This document shows positions 51,710-64,000 of a stretch of DNA of 64,000 bases, piece after piece. A program made the translations under genes and the position numbers. Each line of letters opens with the position of its first letter. Within the stretch, counting starts at the first letter, position 1. This DNA is from Bugula neritina (Eukaryota > Bryozoa > Gymnolaemata > Cheilostomatida > Bugulidae): positions 14,435,222-14,499,221 of the forward strand of contig OZ037766.1 in the NCBI GenBank assembly GCA_964035545.1, in the 5' to 3' direction. Below the pieces are notes generated by a model. That model did no database searches and had not been told where the DNA came from. It saw only the letters and a program-made list of their open reading frames with translations.

Positions 51710-54700
51710 CTACAAGTTTGGTTGATTGACTGGGTATAATAGTTTAGTAGTCAATTGTGCATTATGATGAGCAAGACTGTGGTCTTTATAGTACATCACC
51801 AAATCCACTAAACTACTATAAGTTATATAAGGCTCGGCGAATCCATAATGTCCATCTTGATATATGACTCTACAGTGGCCAACACCTCCATTGATGCTGT
51901 AAAGCAAAAATATGAGCACATTTAATTAATTGGCATAACTTACATCCTGTTACACAGTGAACACGGTAGTAAACTAGTAATCTAAATTCCAGATGATCCT
52001 TCATGGAAAAGGGAGGTAACAAAATCAGTCAAGCTGATTTAACTAATAAAAAGCTAGCTACTGCTCACACTATACAACAGCTGAAACTTAAAGGCAATGT
52101 TTAACTGATCTTGTTGCCAGTTTATAAATCACATGCAAGGCATACAAATGCCATAAATTGGCACCAGCACATTTCAATACAAGGTTACAACACAAAGCTA
52201 TCTACATTATATATGTTAAATATATAAATACATGAAGCCAACCAGATTTTTTTGAATATTTTAAAAAGGAAATAGTAGAGGAAATATCAAGATAACCCAT
52301 TTAAATAAACTCATTAAAATCACTAAACAAAAAATTTTGAAACTTACGCAATGGACAATGAGTGTGGAAATCCTGATTTTCCAGGTCTCATGAGAAAAGT
52401 ACCATCCGCGCATCCAGTTAACCTTTTCTGGGCCTCATCTCTTGTACAGTTTATATACCAGTTGTTTTTATTTTTATGTGGAGCTTCTTTACTAGTATGA
52501 TGCACTGGAGTTATATTGGTAAAGGTCTGTAGGTGACTTTCAAGTCTATGGTTAGAAGTGTGAGGAGGTATGTAGGATGAACTTGGCCTGCTTGGCTGAA
52601 AAGAATGTGTGCCAGAGTGTGACCAATGTGAATGCTGTCCAATCTTCAACATGTCATCCAGCTGGTATTGCAGATATCCATGACTCAACAGTGCACTACA
52701 GACAAATCACAATAACTATATCCAACATGATGACTTCACAACTCTCACAATACAGCTTTTCACCAACTAAAAGAATACATGTAGGTATTACAGTTTTTAG
52801 CCAAGTTTAGCCAATAAGCTACTGTGCTTGTGCCTATTTATTCTCTTCAGTCTGAAAATCTCATTGAAAATGATAAATCTGTGAAGAAGTATCAAACACG
52901 TCAATGTGTTCAACTCCTTCAACTGGCTAAACAAGCTGAAACTCCAATGAACTATGGAGGCAGCAGGAATAAAACAATTGTATAAACAGAAATGTTAGAC
53001 TATCATTTTAAAAACTATCTTGGCATTTTAGCTTTGAGCTATGATGCCTATTGCTCAACAGTCAAGTTAGCAAAAACTATTGGGGAAACTTATATTGAGA
53101 CGCATGAGTACTACAGACAGGCATATGCCATATATGGTAAATGTAACAAGCAGCCAATTTAAGATTCAACAGTTGGCAGAACACACTGCAAACTGATCCA
53201 ACATTCTGTCAACGGGTCACATTTATAATTTGAGGTTAAATGCTTGGAATTTTTTGACAAATTTATTAACAAAATTCACATTACTATAAACATAGTAGCA
53301 TAGCATTTAAATGTGAAGCAGAATTATCATTTGGCACAAAGTGTATAATGGCACACCTTATGATATGCTCCTGCCGCTTTGTCAGCTTTTTCAGGTTGGG
53401 TCTAATAGTATTCAAGTCAACTGCCAATTTGGAATTGAAGCCACTTTTTTCTTGTATTGTGTTCCCCAGAATGCCCATATTAGCATTGATACTTTTTAGT
53501 CGTTCTCTCAATGCCTCGGAATTCGTTTGTACTCTGAAGCATAAATAAACAGTCTTCATAAGATTAAAAATATGTACTTCTGTCACCACTTGTTGAATGT
53601 CATAATAAAAGATGAAGATGATAATGGTAACAGCCTGGGTTTACAATGTGTGATCACTTTTCATACGAAATTGCAATATTGAAAAAAAGTACAATTCTAC
53701 ACCTCCCTCAACAAACCAGCAACAAAAAGACAAAAACATCAAATAAGAAAACAAAGTTTCATATCTGAGATAATTAATATAATATACAAATATGTATTCA
53801 TAACAGAACTCCTACTTTATCACCTACTTACCAAATAAATAAATTTCTAAAATTTACAGAAAAACTAACATTTGATTAAAACTTTCTAATTTATGAGCGA
53901 AAGTAATAATAACACTTACTCTGCAGTCTCTCCGTTAGACTTCTGCAGAGAATACTGATCAATCTGTTCCTCAAATATTTTACTCAATTCTTTGAAAGAT
54001 TCCTGAGCTTGCAGCAACATTTTAATATCGTGAGATAATTTAAACTGTTTCTCTTGCAGGTGCTCGCAGTCCCTGGTGAGGGACAACAACTCCCCGTGGT
54101 TTCTCTCCAGCTGTACGATCAACGAGTGAGGGTCACTTGTTCTTACTATTTCATACTACAATCAACAGTAAAATCTTACATGTGTGTAGACAACTTATAA
54201 CTGAAATATATACTGAAACTTCTTTACTTGGCTTTAGTTGAATTCTAAAATTAGGATAAACCTGAGAAATTCAATTGTATAAATGATCTCTCAGAGCTAA
54301 AGTAAACTGAATACTACAGCATATTGTTAATAAGGCTTCTGTGTCTGCCACTATGGCTTTTACAAAAAAAAGCACCTCCAGGGCACTTAAATTTAAATTT
54401 TGCACAAAGAGTAAACTTATTTCTTCTAAGCTAAATAATTAGCTTCAGCACCTTCTAAGATAAAACCAATTGTAAATATATTCAGTACCAGAATAGTAAG
54501 TAATGTTGATGCATTATGTAAACATACCTGGGAGTGGCGGGCTATGCCACGATGTAGCCTGATATTGAGTTGAGGGTTGTATTCCTCCAATGAATTGTGC
54601 TGATAGTAACTGATGAGGGCAGGAACAGAGTCAAAAGAGCATGAATCTGTGCAGAATCCATATAATCCGTGGCGGTGATAGATTTTTATGAGGAGATTAC

Positions 54701-57700
54701 TCCCACCTTTCCTAAAATACAGCATGTAACACTTATAAATAGGATTACACCCGAGGCAGAGGACCATCACCTTTATGGATACATTTCTTCCGGCAGCATT
54801 AGTAACTACATACACATAAAAAAGATAATATTATTAAAAGTGCATTAATAGAATATAATAGAATGTAGTATATGGCAGACAGCCAGCCAGTTCCAGGTAT
54901 TCTGGTACAGTATGACTACAATTGCTAACCTTACCTCAGGACCAGCGTATAATCTCCATGTGTGTGATGGGACGTCGCATTACGTACGAGGAAGGAACCG
55001 TCATCAAGATCACTAGTAGCTTCATGAACCTCTTCCCTGAAATGTTCATGTAATTACAGTTGCACATAAAAATACGCAATCAAAGAAATGCAATACTTGG
55101 AGCAATCAAATTGTAGCGCTAGTTGGAATAAGTCTAGCTACACCCACATTGTATACTGATTGAATGTTGCTAATGCAATGAAGCTAGATGACTCAAGAAG
55201 CTAAAACAAAATGCATCCAGAAATGTATAGAACTACGTTCAAAAATCTTGAAGGACATAATTATTAAATATGAAGAGTTATTGAGCTCACCTCGACGCCT
55301 CTCCCCAGTACCAGGCATACTGGTCAAGGGGGAGCAGCCATTCATCTCCTGTAGACGTCAGCTGGGAGTCATACTTCCACTGTCCCTCTACAGTACCGGA
55401 ACCACCAGCGGCACTCACACAGAGGTCACCACCACAGCCAGCTGTATCACCTACAGTAAATGAGAGAATATCAGCATAATCAGCTACTCTCTAGCAAACT
55501 ACTGCAATAATCTGCAGTTGAGTGAGCGGCTATGTGTTGGTGTCACCCTTAGAAAGTGAACTATCAGTTGAAGATATAATCTCCACATAAGTTCTGTTAT
55601 CTAGGTCCGCCCTTGACCTACGGCATTTCAAATGAATTCAAGTTGAGAGCAGATAATACTGCTGCAGGTGTGATAGAGTAGTAGATGAGCTGAGGAGTGT
55701 AGTAAGCAGTTAGCTATGCCTCATTGTCGGAACTGACACACACCACATTGTCACCAGCATAAATCAGGAGCCCAGCTTCCAGAAAGAAAGAGAGAGCAGG
55801 AAAAGAGTCATCAATAGGCAACAGCAAACCTACACCATTCAAGTGTAAGCCAACAATAATAAATGTGCCAAGTAATTTCAAATGCAATACCTGCCTAGAA
55901 TATGTAGGCACCAGTGGGTGTGTGACAGAAAGAGATGACAGAGGTGTGCTTACTCAGTATAGATAAAGTACAAGTATGTATAACAGTTGGCATACACATC
56001 AAACATAATTCAATAGAACCACTTTTTTAAATACTAGGGAGGCAATGAATAGGTAAAAGTACTATTAAATAAAGTTGATAAATATATAGTTTGAAACAGA
56101 AAGTTCACAAAATTTCACTTGTTGGCAGCATCACTGTTCCATTATTCTAGAACAATTAGACCATAGATACATGGTAATACACTGTATTACATAGGAGTCG
56201 GCCTACCTTGTGACTTGGTATGTTTGTCGCACTCTGTGTTGTTATTATCAAAGAGAGAGAACAAACGCCTCAGCACTGTTAAATGGTGCTGTGTATTACC
56301 AACAAACGTGCTACAAAAACATACATCAAACATAAATTCAAAATAGACAGGTTTAAAAACACACAATAAAAAAGTATTATGCATTTCTCCCAATAACAAT
56401 ATAACTCATGGACTAAAACATTATGCTTTTAACATAAACTACATATATTTCATTATTATGTCATGGCTTTCATAAAAATCCTCACTGTAAATAAGTTTCC
56501 CATAAAAGTATAGAATACTAGATATGCCTAAATGTAAAAATATTTGGTTCTACATGATCCTTTAGTAATGAAAATGCACAAGTCTTTAATAAATCAATCT
56601 TTAAACCAGTTCAAAAAGAACCTACACCAACTTTGAATAGGCAAGCTCACTATTTAATTAGTCAACATGCATAACTGTGCTGAAATAAATGGAAAATTTT
56701 AGAGGACATTTGATGCCTGGGGCGGTGGCATTACTTTCGATTCAACAAAGTGCAATACAGCTATAATAGGGTGTTCAGTGGTAGTTTGGAGTATAATAAC
56801 AATGGCGGCAGCCAACTGTGAGCTTTCAACCTATAGACAAGACTATATTGTAAGCTGAACATGCTCGTGAGGTTTGGATACAGTTGATGTATTTATTGGC
56901 AAGGTGCAAATCTGCTGGGCAGTTTGCCAGCAGCAAAGTAGCAGCGCAGGTAGGCACTGCTTTTAAAATAGTAACAAATTAAACTGTGAGCTCACTCTTT
57001 TGGCTAAATGTCAGATTCTAGTAACCAGGATTGGTTGTACTGCTCAGGGTTTAAATATTTTCAAGTAGAATAAAATAACACAATAAAACATTGATAGATA
57101 ACAATAAAAAATAAATTACAGCGCGTTACCTTATTTCTGACCAATCAGGCCTCAGAATGATGTGACAAAAAGCTTTTGCCAATGCCAAATGAATGTCATC
57201 GCCTTTAGATTGACTGCCTTCAATAATTTTATAGAAGTGACTAAACAGGTATTGTAGCGTAGAATTGTGGTATTTTGGCAGTTGATTAACCAGGCATCCC
57301 AGCACTGATATACCTTCGCTTTCTCCAAGTCCTAAAATAAAACATCAACATGTAAAGAACAATCACTATATGAAACATGAAACAGGGAATACAACAGCTG
57401 TAGTATAGTATTATGCCAACAATGCATCATGCTGAAAATAAATTTCTATCAAACAATGTTTAAAGGGAACTTGTACTTCAAATTTTTGACAGTAATTTAG
57501 ATAAGACAGCAACAGCATTGTCTGTGACAAACAGACTATCATCTATGAATCTACTACTTAACATGGCATAACATCAATTATAGTCATTGCGTTAGTTGAA
57601 ATAGGAGCCGAAATGGCAACATTCTTTCTTCACTGTGTATAGCAACAGCTGATAATTAAATATAATTTATAACAACCTTAAATAACAATACACTTGAAAA

Positions 57701-60700
57701 GATAAGTGTTAGGTTGATCTTGCCATAAAATAATGAATAAATGAATGAAATTAAAGAGGGAGGCTAGGTCGAAAGTTGGGTGTATTCCAGTGACATACAT
57801 TCAGGCAGGATCAGAGAACAGCCTTTAGATATCCACTTAGTGTGAGTACTGAATGAATGAGAACAGCAGTACAGAGTTGCCAGTAGACAAACTCTTTTCA
57901 CAAAATCTAAACTCAATTGGAAAGAGTTTCAGGCTGCAGTATAGAAGTTGAAATCATTATGCTAATGAATAAATGTTATGAAAAAGGCAGCAATATCCAA
58001 ACCAATAAATACATTGTCAGCATGTGACAAAAGCAGTATTTTACTGAGATACCTTACAGAAACATATAAACTAGAGAATAGAAAGTCACATGAAGTTAGT
58101 TTCCTCGAGGTCATAGAAGATAAGTGAAGAGTGAAGAACAGATAAGCCAATAATTTAGAGTATGAAATAAGTTTTCCCTGTTCCTTATAACGTGCCTAAA
58201 ATGCTCTATCAATCTATAGCTGCTTATGAGATTGGGATGATTGATAAAGAAGATATGAGAGGATGAGATGAATGAAAAGTTGTAGGGTTTGAGAGAAGTT
58301 TTCATAGCATTTATTCACTGCCAACTCTATAGAGTATAGAATATATTATATAGAATATAGAGTATAGAATATATTATATAGAATATAGAGTATAGAATAT
58401 ATTATATAGAATATAGAGTAGTGATATACTTACTAGCAGAGTCTATGAACTCTGTGTACCATTCAGTTGGTATGAGCGGGTTGGTCAGTTCACACAAGTA
58501 CTTTTTTATAACTGAACAAAGTATTGATATGTCTACATCCATCACTGGCACAGTGAATAAATCACCTACAGTTCAATGCAATATATCTTGTTCAAAGGCA
58601 TGAATACATTTAATTACTATACAGTTATGTCACGGAGGTATTACATCCAGCACACAGTGATCTTAATAATGAATGAGTTATTATTGGACCATGAAAACCT
58701 GAATATGTAGCACAAATTCATCTATCTAACAATTACCGTAAAGTTCTAATTTATTTATTACAATAGTAAAACAATTTTCCATCAAATTGAAATTTGTATC
58801 AACGTTTAGACCAAATGTTGATGATGCTAAAACGAAACTTGAAAAGTAGAGAAGATGCAGGCTTACCAGAGCTATCGAATAGGCGTTTCAAAGCACCAAC
58901 ATCTTCAGTAGATTTCTGCATCTTGTAGGCATCAATAACATTGAGCTCTAAAAGGAATAATAAAACTAAGCAAACAGGCAATGTGGGAGTGACTAGTCAC
59001 TGGAGTTGAGAGGTAAAGTACAAGCAAGTTGGTCAAAACATTTCCAAAATATAATTGTTGCAAAACAAGAAAACACTTTATTTTAAAGTTCAGCAATCCC
59101 TTGCTATTGACTATCCTAAGTGGCTTACATATAAAAAACATTTCAGCTATGTCTAGTGGCTGGAGTGCTGAACTAGCATAACACGTGTGTACGATGCCAC
59201 GGGTTTGAATCCCAGCAGGAGATTGGTGATATCAGGAAGACTATTCATTCACGACCGTTCCAGTGCCACAGTAAAAGTCCTCAGACCATGTTGCGAGCAT
59301 GCTGAGAGGCACAGTTCTTGGCTGCTTTAAAAACGCCTACTGCCAGGGGTTCGTACAAGGATGTAGACTTTAAGCAAAGGTAAGTTAGATGAGTTTGTAC
59401 AAGTCATGTTATATTACTAGAGTCACAGTTGCACATGCTATATTAGTATAGGTCATTTTCCTATACGAAAGTAATAAAAGGGTCTTTTTGTAGATGAAGC
59501 CAAATACAATCAATTGATTTCTTGAAAATTTGATCAGCTGACTCAGAAATAAGTGCAAGAGCTGTAAAGGATATTATACATTGCAACACCCAGTCTAGCA
59601 CCTTTAGTCAATATTTTTTTTCAATCTAAAGCACACCAGGTATATTTTCAACTTTCAACACTTAACAAAAATCAGCATGTTGATCATCACTCTACAAAGA
59701 GATGGGGCAGGTAATGTTTATTCAGCACAATAAAACCTCTATTATTACGTCATCATGGTATGTTGATGTTTAAATTGAAAAATTCACAGTATCTATTGTA
59801 AAAAAACAACGGAGAAAAACGGCAAAAGAAGAATCCTGCTAATATCTCGACTTTGAGGATGACTTCCCAGTCTGGCCACCTGGGCAGTTCTCACAATTCT
59901 GCCATATGGATCGGAATTTCATTGGTTAAACCCAGTTCAGAAGTTCCCTGCCACACATTATATGATGCCAGCAGGGAGTGAAACTCGGTGATCTATTTCA
60001 TTTGGCTGTGATTTTACTGCCAAATGTTATAAAATTGAAATTCTAAAAGTGGCCAATTAGATCACAGCATTAGTTCAGCGTGTTCCCATTTTGCAGTCTA
60101 TGTGAATATTCGCACCAAGTGGCAGGACTTTAGCATCTTATCTGATACTTTTGACTAGCAGAGTCAACAGCTTACTTCCTTCTATTGAAATTATTTCCTC
60201 TTTTCTTAGCATGGTTTCTCGACATTTTATTATAACTTTTAAAAAGTATCAATGGGACTAGGTACTGTCAGTCTGAGGTCAAGTCTGAGGTCTGTATGAG
60301 TCAACCCCAGGGACCAGACATAATGGTAGTAGTGCGTGATGAAAGAAGCTGTCTTCGGTGCATTTGGCAGATATGCTACCAGTAGAAAGTTGAAGTTTAA
60401 TAAGGTAGAAACTAGATATATGCCAGCACCACGGTGAGTTCATGTAGAGGTTATGAGGTGCAGTGCCTGCATGAACACTTAAGTAGAAAGTACAAAAAGG
60501 CAGATCTATAATATAACCTATCAGAGTCCTAGTATGCAGGTACACGTATGATTTCTTTCAAACTAGTCACCAGTCGGATGTGACATATTTAATGAATGAT
60601 TTCAAGTCTAAAGTATGAGTTTAAACTAGAGTATTACCTGGGTTTGCATGCAACTGCCGATGGATCTCTTGCGTACAAATATAGATTATATCTGGAACAA

Positions 60701-63499
60701 TTCTGTCCCGACTCTGTGGCACATCTTTACACAAATCTGATCCAAACCCTACAACATTGCCATAACGTGATATTATAGAATAAGGGGGTCAATTCTTTTT
60801 ATGAAGCATCTCAAATATCAGTTTATGGAACAACAAATGTTAGTATTTTCAATTAGCATAAACTTATTACGTTTTCCATCAATAAAACTTTTTTGCACAA
60901 ATTTTTCCAAGAGTTTCAAGCAAAATAATGATCGTAATTGTAAATGCCACTCATTTATGACTAAACCAAAGATGATAGTTTTCAAAGCCGGAAGATGGGG
61001 AATAGCATGTGTTGCAATGGAAAAATAACAAAACAACCATTTTTGTGATAGATCCTTAAAAGCCCACAAAAGTAGTGGCAGGCAAAAAAACTGAATTTAT
61101 TATATTTTTATAAGAGTGCAAATCATTTATCAACAGTAATCTGTTAGCAATTTATAACTTCACCTCATAATATATTAAAGTGAAAAGTAAGCCACATTAG
61201 TCTGTTGTTGGATGAGAAAACTTGACATGTTCATAGATTGAGTTAGTCAACCTGGAGTTAACCTGCTACCAATTTACTAGTCACCTGAAGTAAAACTTCC
61301 CATAGCAGTGGCTTAGCCAGCACATCTATGCAGCGATAAAAAAATTACTTAATCTACTAAGTTTAAAGTAACACTCAGCACAGAACACTTGCTGTTGGGA
61401 TTTAAATCCGGCAGCAAGTAGTTGAGAAAAAAAGATGAACTTTTGCTATGAAAATTCAAAGAAACTTGTAGATTGCTGTGCATACTGTCTGCTTTAATTC
61501 ACACAGACCAACCATACTATTATGTTCATACAAACACGGTAAATGTTTCCTTCCAAATTTAGCCAGAATAAACTAGGTGTGGGTTCTGAGTTGCTTAAAA
61601 GTCATTGACTGCAATACGAGTAGCATGTCTTTGGAGATGAGACCAAAAGAGGAGAATGACATTTAGAACGCTGGGAGATGGTTAGCATACATCGACTCTG
61701 TAGGGCGAGGCTTCACTCAATCACACTGATTGATGACAACATTAAGATGCATGTAGAGTTTTAATGTAAGTGACATATATCAGTTTGATAAATGATTAAT
61801 TAAACTTTTCAACAAAACTGAAGCCATATATAATTCTTCAACTTAGAACAATACACTCAGAGGTGTACAGTTGATACTTACCCATGTTATGGGCATGCTG
61901 GTGAGATTTCTTTCTAGCTTCTAGCTTCTCTCTATTACATGGTTGAATCTTATCCATAATGCATTCACTGTGAAGGCAAAGTCCACATGCTACAGTCAGA
62001 AATAAAAACAGTCTTTACTGGTCCTTAGCATTTTATCAACACTAAAACATTAATCCCTGGGTAGAAAATCAAAACTAAAAAGAAGTGTCTGAAACCAATA
62101 CTGAGCCAAAATATAAGCAGATGTCAAAAGCTTTAGTTCATATGCATGATACTAGCCATAAGCTCCAGAATTGCAATAGTAGTTAGTAACTTGGCTGATA
62201 TTTCCAGGATAAAAAGTCACTATATGCAAAAGTAGGCATAGCCACTGGTATCAAGGGGTAGCTATGCATATTTTATCTCTAATTAATGGAATTACGTACT
62301 GCATTGCGCAATTATGACTGTCTGAACATGGAGTTCCAAGACAAGTTACAAGAAATGATAATCAATATGAACAGAAAGAGTACCTGCACACTGGAACCCA
62401 GTAGAACCGCTGGCAATATACTTGCTGCATTTATGACACTTGACAGCCACTGGAAACACCTGCTCTAACAAGTCATGTTCGCTAGAGTCACTGGTGCACT
62501 CGTCAGATGACTCTGTTGATGACCCCTCAGAGTCCTCCTACAGTACAATAGGACAGTGTTACCTTCCCTCTAATCTGCCCACTCTCTAACACAATCCAAT
62601 CAGCTCAAGGTTAATGTGATTAAATACTGAGGAATAATCTCAACCATCAGTGCCGTGTGCACTGCTGCAAATGAAATATTGAGTGAAAATTTCACCACAA
62701 AGCTTACATTTCAAGAAAACCTCTTATGGTATAAGTGGTAAGTATAGGACAAGGGCAACTAAGAACCATTTTTGGTAAATCTACGAGCATGCTGCTCCAG
62801 CTAGCACCTGATCACCCCAGGGGATGGGCAATCACAATGTGATATTGAATATCTGTTGGTAACCTCAGAGCCATTGGATAACCACTTCTCAATACCCTGG
62901 TTTTTTCATTAAGCTATTGGTCTGATATTAAAGGTGCAGTGGTCAACAGTGAGGTTGGGTTGCACTGCTTAACCTCCACCATTGTATTCTATAGGTAGAA
63001 CACAATCTCAATATAAATGTAGGATTTGAGACCAGGTATCCTCTCTTACAGCACTATTCAACACGTATGTGTGACAGCTCCCAACCAGCCAATGAACAGT
63101 TGGAAATATCATGTCGCATGTATAGGTAGGCCATTAGAAGAGGGATGATAGGGTGGCCCCTGGAAACATACTTGGCAGCAAGACTTCTTAGTGATGGGCT
63201 AGCAGAGCTGCAGAACCTACTGCTTGCAGGTAAAGCTATTATGTGGCAGTTCTGCTGACTTGCCCAACTGCCAAAGATGCATGTGATTTGGTGGAACATA
63301 ATTCTAGACTCTAGAGCCATATAGTGGCCTCCATTTCAGAGCTATATTATTAGTTACACCCCCCCCCCCCAACAACAACAGAAGGGACAGTAGAAAGCAG
63401 ACTACCTACACCTACCTCAGTCACCTGTCTTCCACACAGCTCATCTACACATATTATTAGAGCCTTTCTTTGACAAGAATCTTCTACCCCAAGTCGCTC
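51710..63499 (-). CDS. PI3-kinase p85-type regulatory subunit with a C1 domain (5' end outside window)
   Basis: Exons (minus): 63499-63416, 62537-62384, 61989-61882, 60724-60638, 58947-58867, 58565-58434, 57331-57130, 56310-56207, 55450-55291, 55036-54935, 54711-54528, 54155-53920, 53533-53357, 52695-52348, 51896-51710. Phases agree; 781 residues so far, N-terminus missing. p85 subunits hold p110 PI3-kinase and bring it to phosphotyrosine motifs. Order of domains: acidic Ser-rich linker; a C1 zinc finger with complete H-x12-C-x2-C-x12-C-x2-C-x4-H-x2-C-x7-C spacing (CHKC, CAAC, HSEC); a RhoGAP/BH domain (KKYLCELTNPLIP); nSH2 (YAWYWGEASREEV, GSFLVRNATSHHTHGDYTL); iSH2 coiled coil of about 120 residues; cSH2 (DGTFLMRPGKSG, then GHYGFAEPYITYSSLVDLV). 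WYWG and GFAEPY are hallmarks of p85. Both SH2 FLVR arginines are kept. At the RhoGAP arginine-finger position the protein has Lys (AYKMQ). Any SH3 domain would lie beyond 63.5 kb. The RhoGAP first exon at 60724-60638 uses a weak acceptor. Confidence 0.93.
58331..58421. repeat. 28-bp tandem repeat, about 3.3 copies
   Basis: Unit AGAGTATAGAATATATTATA plus TAGAATAT, repeated nearly perfectly from 58331 with copies at 58359 and 58387. It lies in a PIK3R intron only about 12 bases past the donor of exon 58565-58434. Confidence 0.9.
59148..59395 (+). mobile_element. tRNA-derived SINE-like element
   Basis: An A-box-like TAGTGGCTGGAG at 59154 is followed about 47 bases later by a near-perfect B-box, GGGTTTGAATCCC (59201-59213), the internal RNA polymerase III promoter of tRNA-derived SINEs. 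The following 180 bases are less AT-rich than the intron and end near GGATGTAGACTTTAAGCAAA. The cloverleaf is incomplete, so it is not a working tRNA gene. It sits antisense to PIK3R in the intron between 60638 and 58947. No target-site duplication identified by eye. Confidence 0.55.
63359..63370 (+). repeat. Poly(C) run followed by (AAC)n
   Basis: Twelve C followed by AACAACAACA, about 45 bases beyond the donor of the PIK3R exon at 63499-63416. Confidence 0.8.
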
Positions 63500-64000
63500 C
63501 TGTGTCCAAATATATAACATTTATAGTATATACAGTGTAAAATGAAACTGTTTGGTTTACGTTAGTGAGTGAAACCTGATAAATCTTGAGCTATACAAAC
63601 CCAATCTTAGAAAGCATAACCAGTACAATTTGATATTCTGAGTAAATGCAGCAAAACCCAGTGTCAAAACCTGGTAATCATACAATGAATTTTTTCTCTA
63701 TCAACTATCAAAATAGATTACGAAATTACTAACCTAACCATAAATATAAAGTTAAGCGGAGCCAAGGTATACATAGAAGTTTTAATTGAAAGGTAATTGA
63801 TGGAATCTAAATTAGCAAGAACTAGTGAATATTCGTGAAGTAACATTCATTAAAATAAAGCAACAGATGCCCAGGGTTGATTTTAGTGCAATCCAACAAA
63901 ATTGAATAATTTAAACAGGCTGACTCAAATGATTATTCAACCGAAATCCATTTGACCTTTGAGATTGTAAATCATTTCATGGTCAGCCAGTCTACACAAA
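63500..64000. other. PIK3R intron or 5' flank to window edge
   Basis: No exon with convincing splice sites or domain similarity seen on either strand. Since the exon ending at 63499 starts directly after an acceptor, the gene must continue to the right of the window. Confidence 0.5.

Noticed and set aside
59148-59222. Functional tRNA gene
   Set aside because: A- and B-boxes are present, but the acceptor and anticodon stems do not pair; a SINE head fits better.
60279-61069. Minus-strand and plus-strand frames in the PIK3R intron
   Set aside because: Only the short RhoGAP exon at 60724-60638 has matching phase and homology; the longer frames have neither.

Overview
This is a eukaryotic, almost certainly animal, genomic window. 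It is AT-rich, its genes are split by many GT-AG introns, and it carries a mostly conserved set of metazoan genes: an RFX transcription factor with its full dimerisation region, a PI3-kinase p85 regulatory subunit, mitochondrial seryl-tRNA synthetase, ecdysoneless/SGT1 and a 7TM receptor. The species cannot be fixed from sequence alone. A non-vertebrate, possibly early-branching animal such as a sponge is a reasonable guess, but it is inference.

Layout. 1.28-13.1 kb (+): a divergent importin-alpha-like armadillo-repeat gene of 15 exons. Its 4-kb intron 6 holds a MITE-like element, a broken ORF and a nested, apparently intact three-exon SGNH-fold gene. 13.1-17.2 kb: intergenic, with a decayed Lys/Glu-rich coding-like stretch and a short foldback element. 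17.2-18.7 kb (-): a zinc-ribbon plus multi-C2H2 zinc-finger gene. 18.7-24.9 kb: no gene recognised; about 2 kb is a degenerate hexamer satellite with strong hairpins. 24.9-29.8 kb (+): SARS2. 30.2-31.5 kb (-): an intronless 7TM receptor, tail-to-tail with SARS2. 33.15-38.5 kb (-): RFX1/2/3-type factor of 14 exons. 40.3-50.8 kb (+): ECD of 14 exons, head-to-head with RFX across a 1.8-kb interval. 51.7 kb to beyond 63.5 kb (-): PI3K regulatory subunit (C1-RhoGAP-nSH2-iSH2-cSH2), with its 5' end outside the window.

I built the exon chains by hand from splice sites and reading phase. Every multi-exon model given here keeps an open frame across all junctions: importin-like 574 aa, SGNH 201 aa, ZNF 457 aa, SARS2 436 aa, RFX 711 aa, ECD 675 aa, PIK3R at least 781 aa. 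There is no sign of operonic linkage; these look like independent housekeeping, signalling and ciliary-regulation genes. The most unusual items are the C1 domain and missing arginine finger in the p85 protein, the nested SGNH gene with altered catalytic residues, and the importin-alpha-like protein lacking a canonical IBB.
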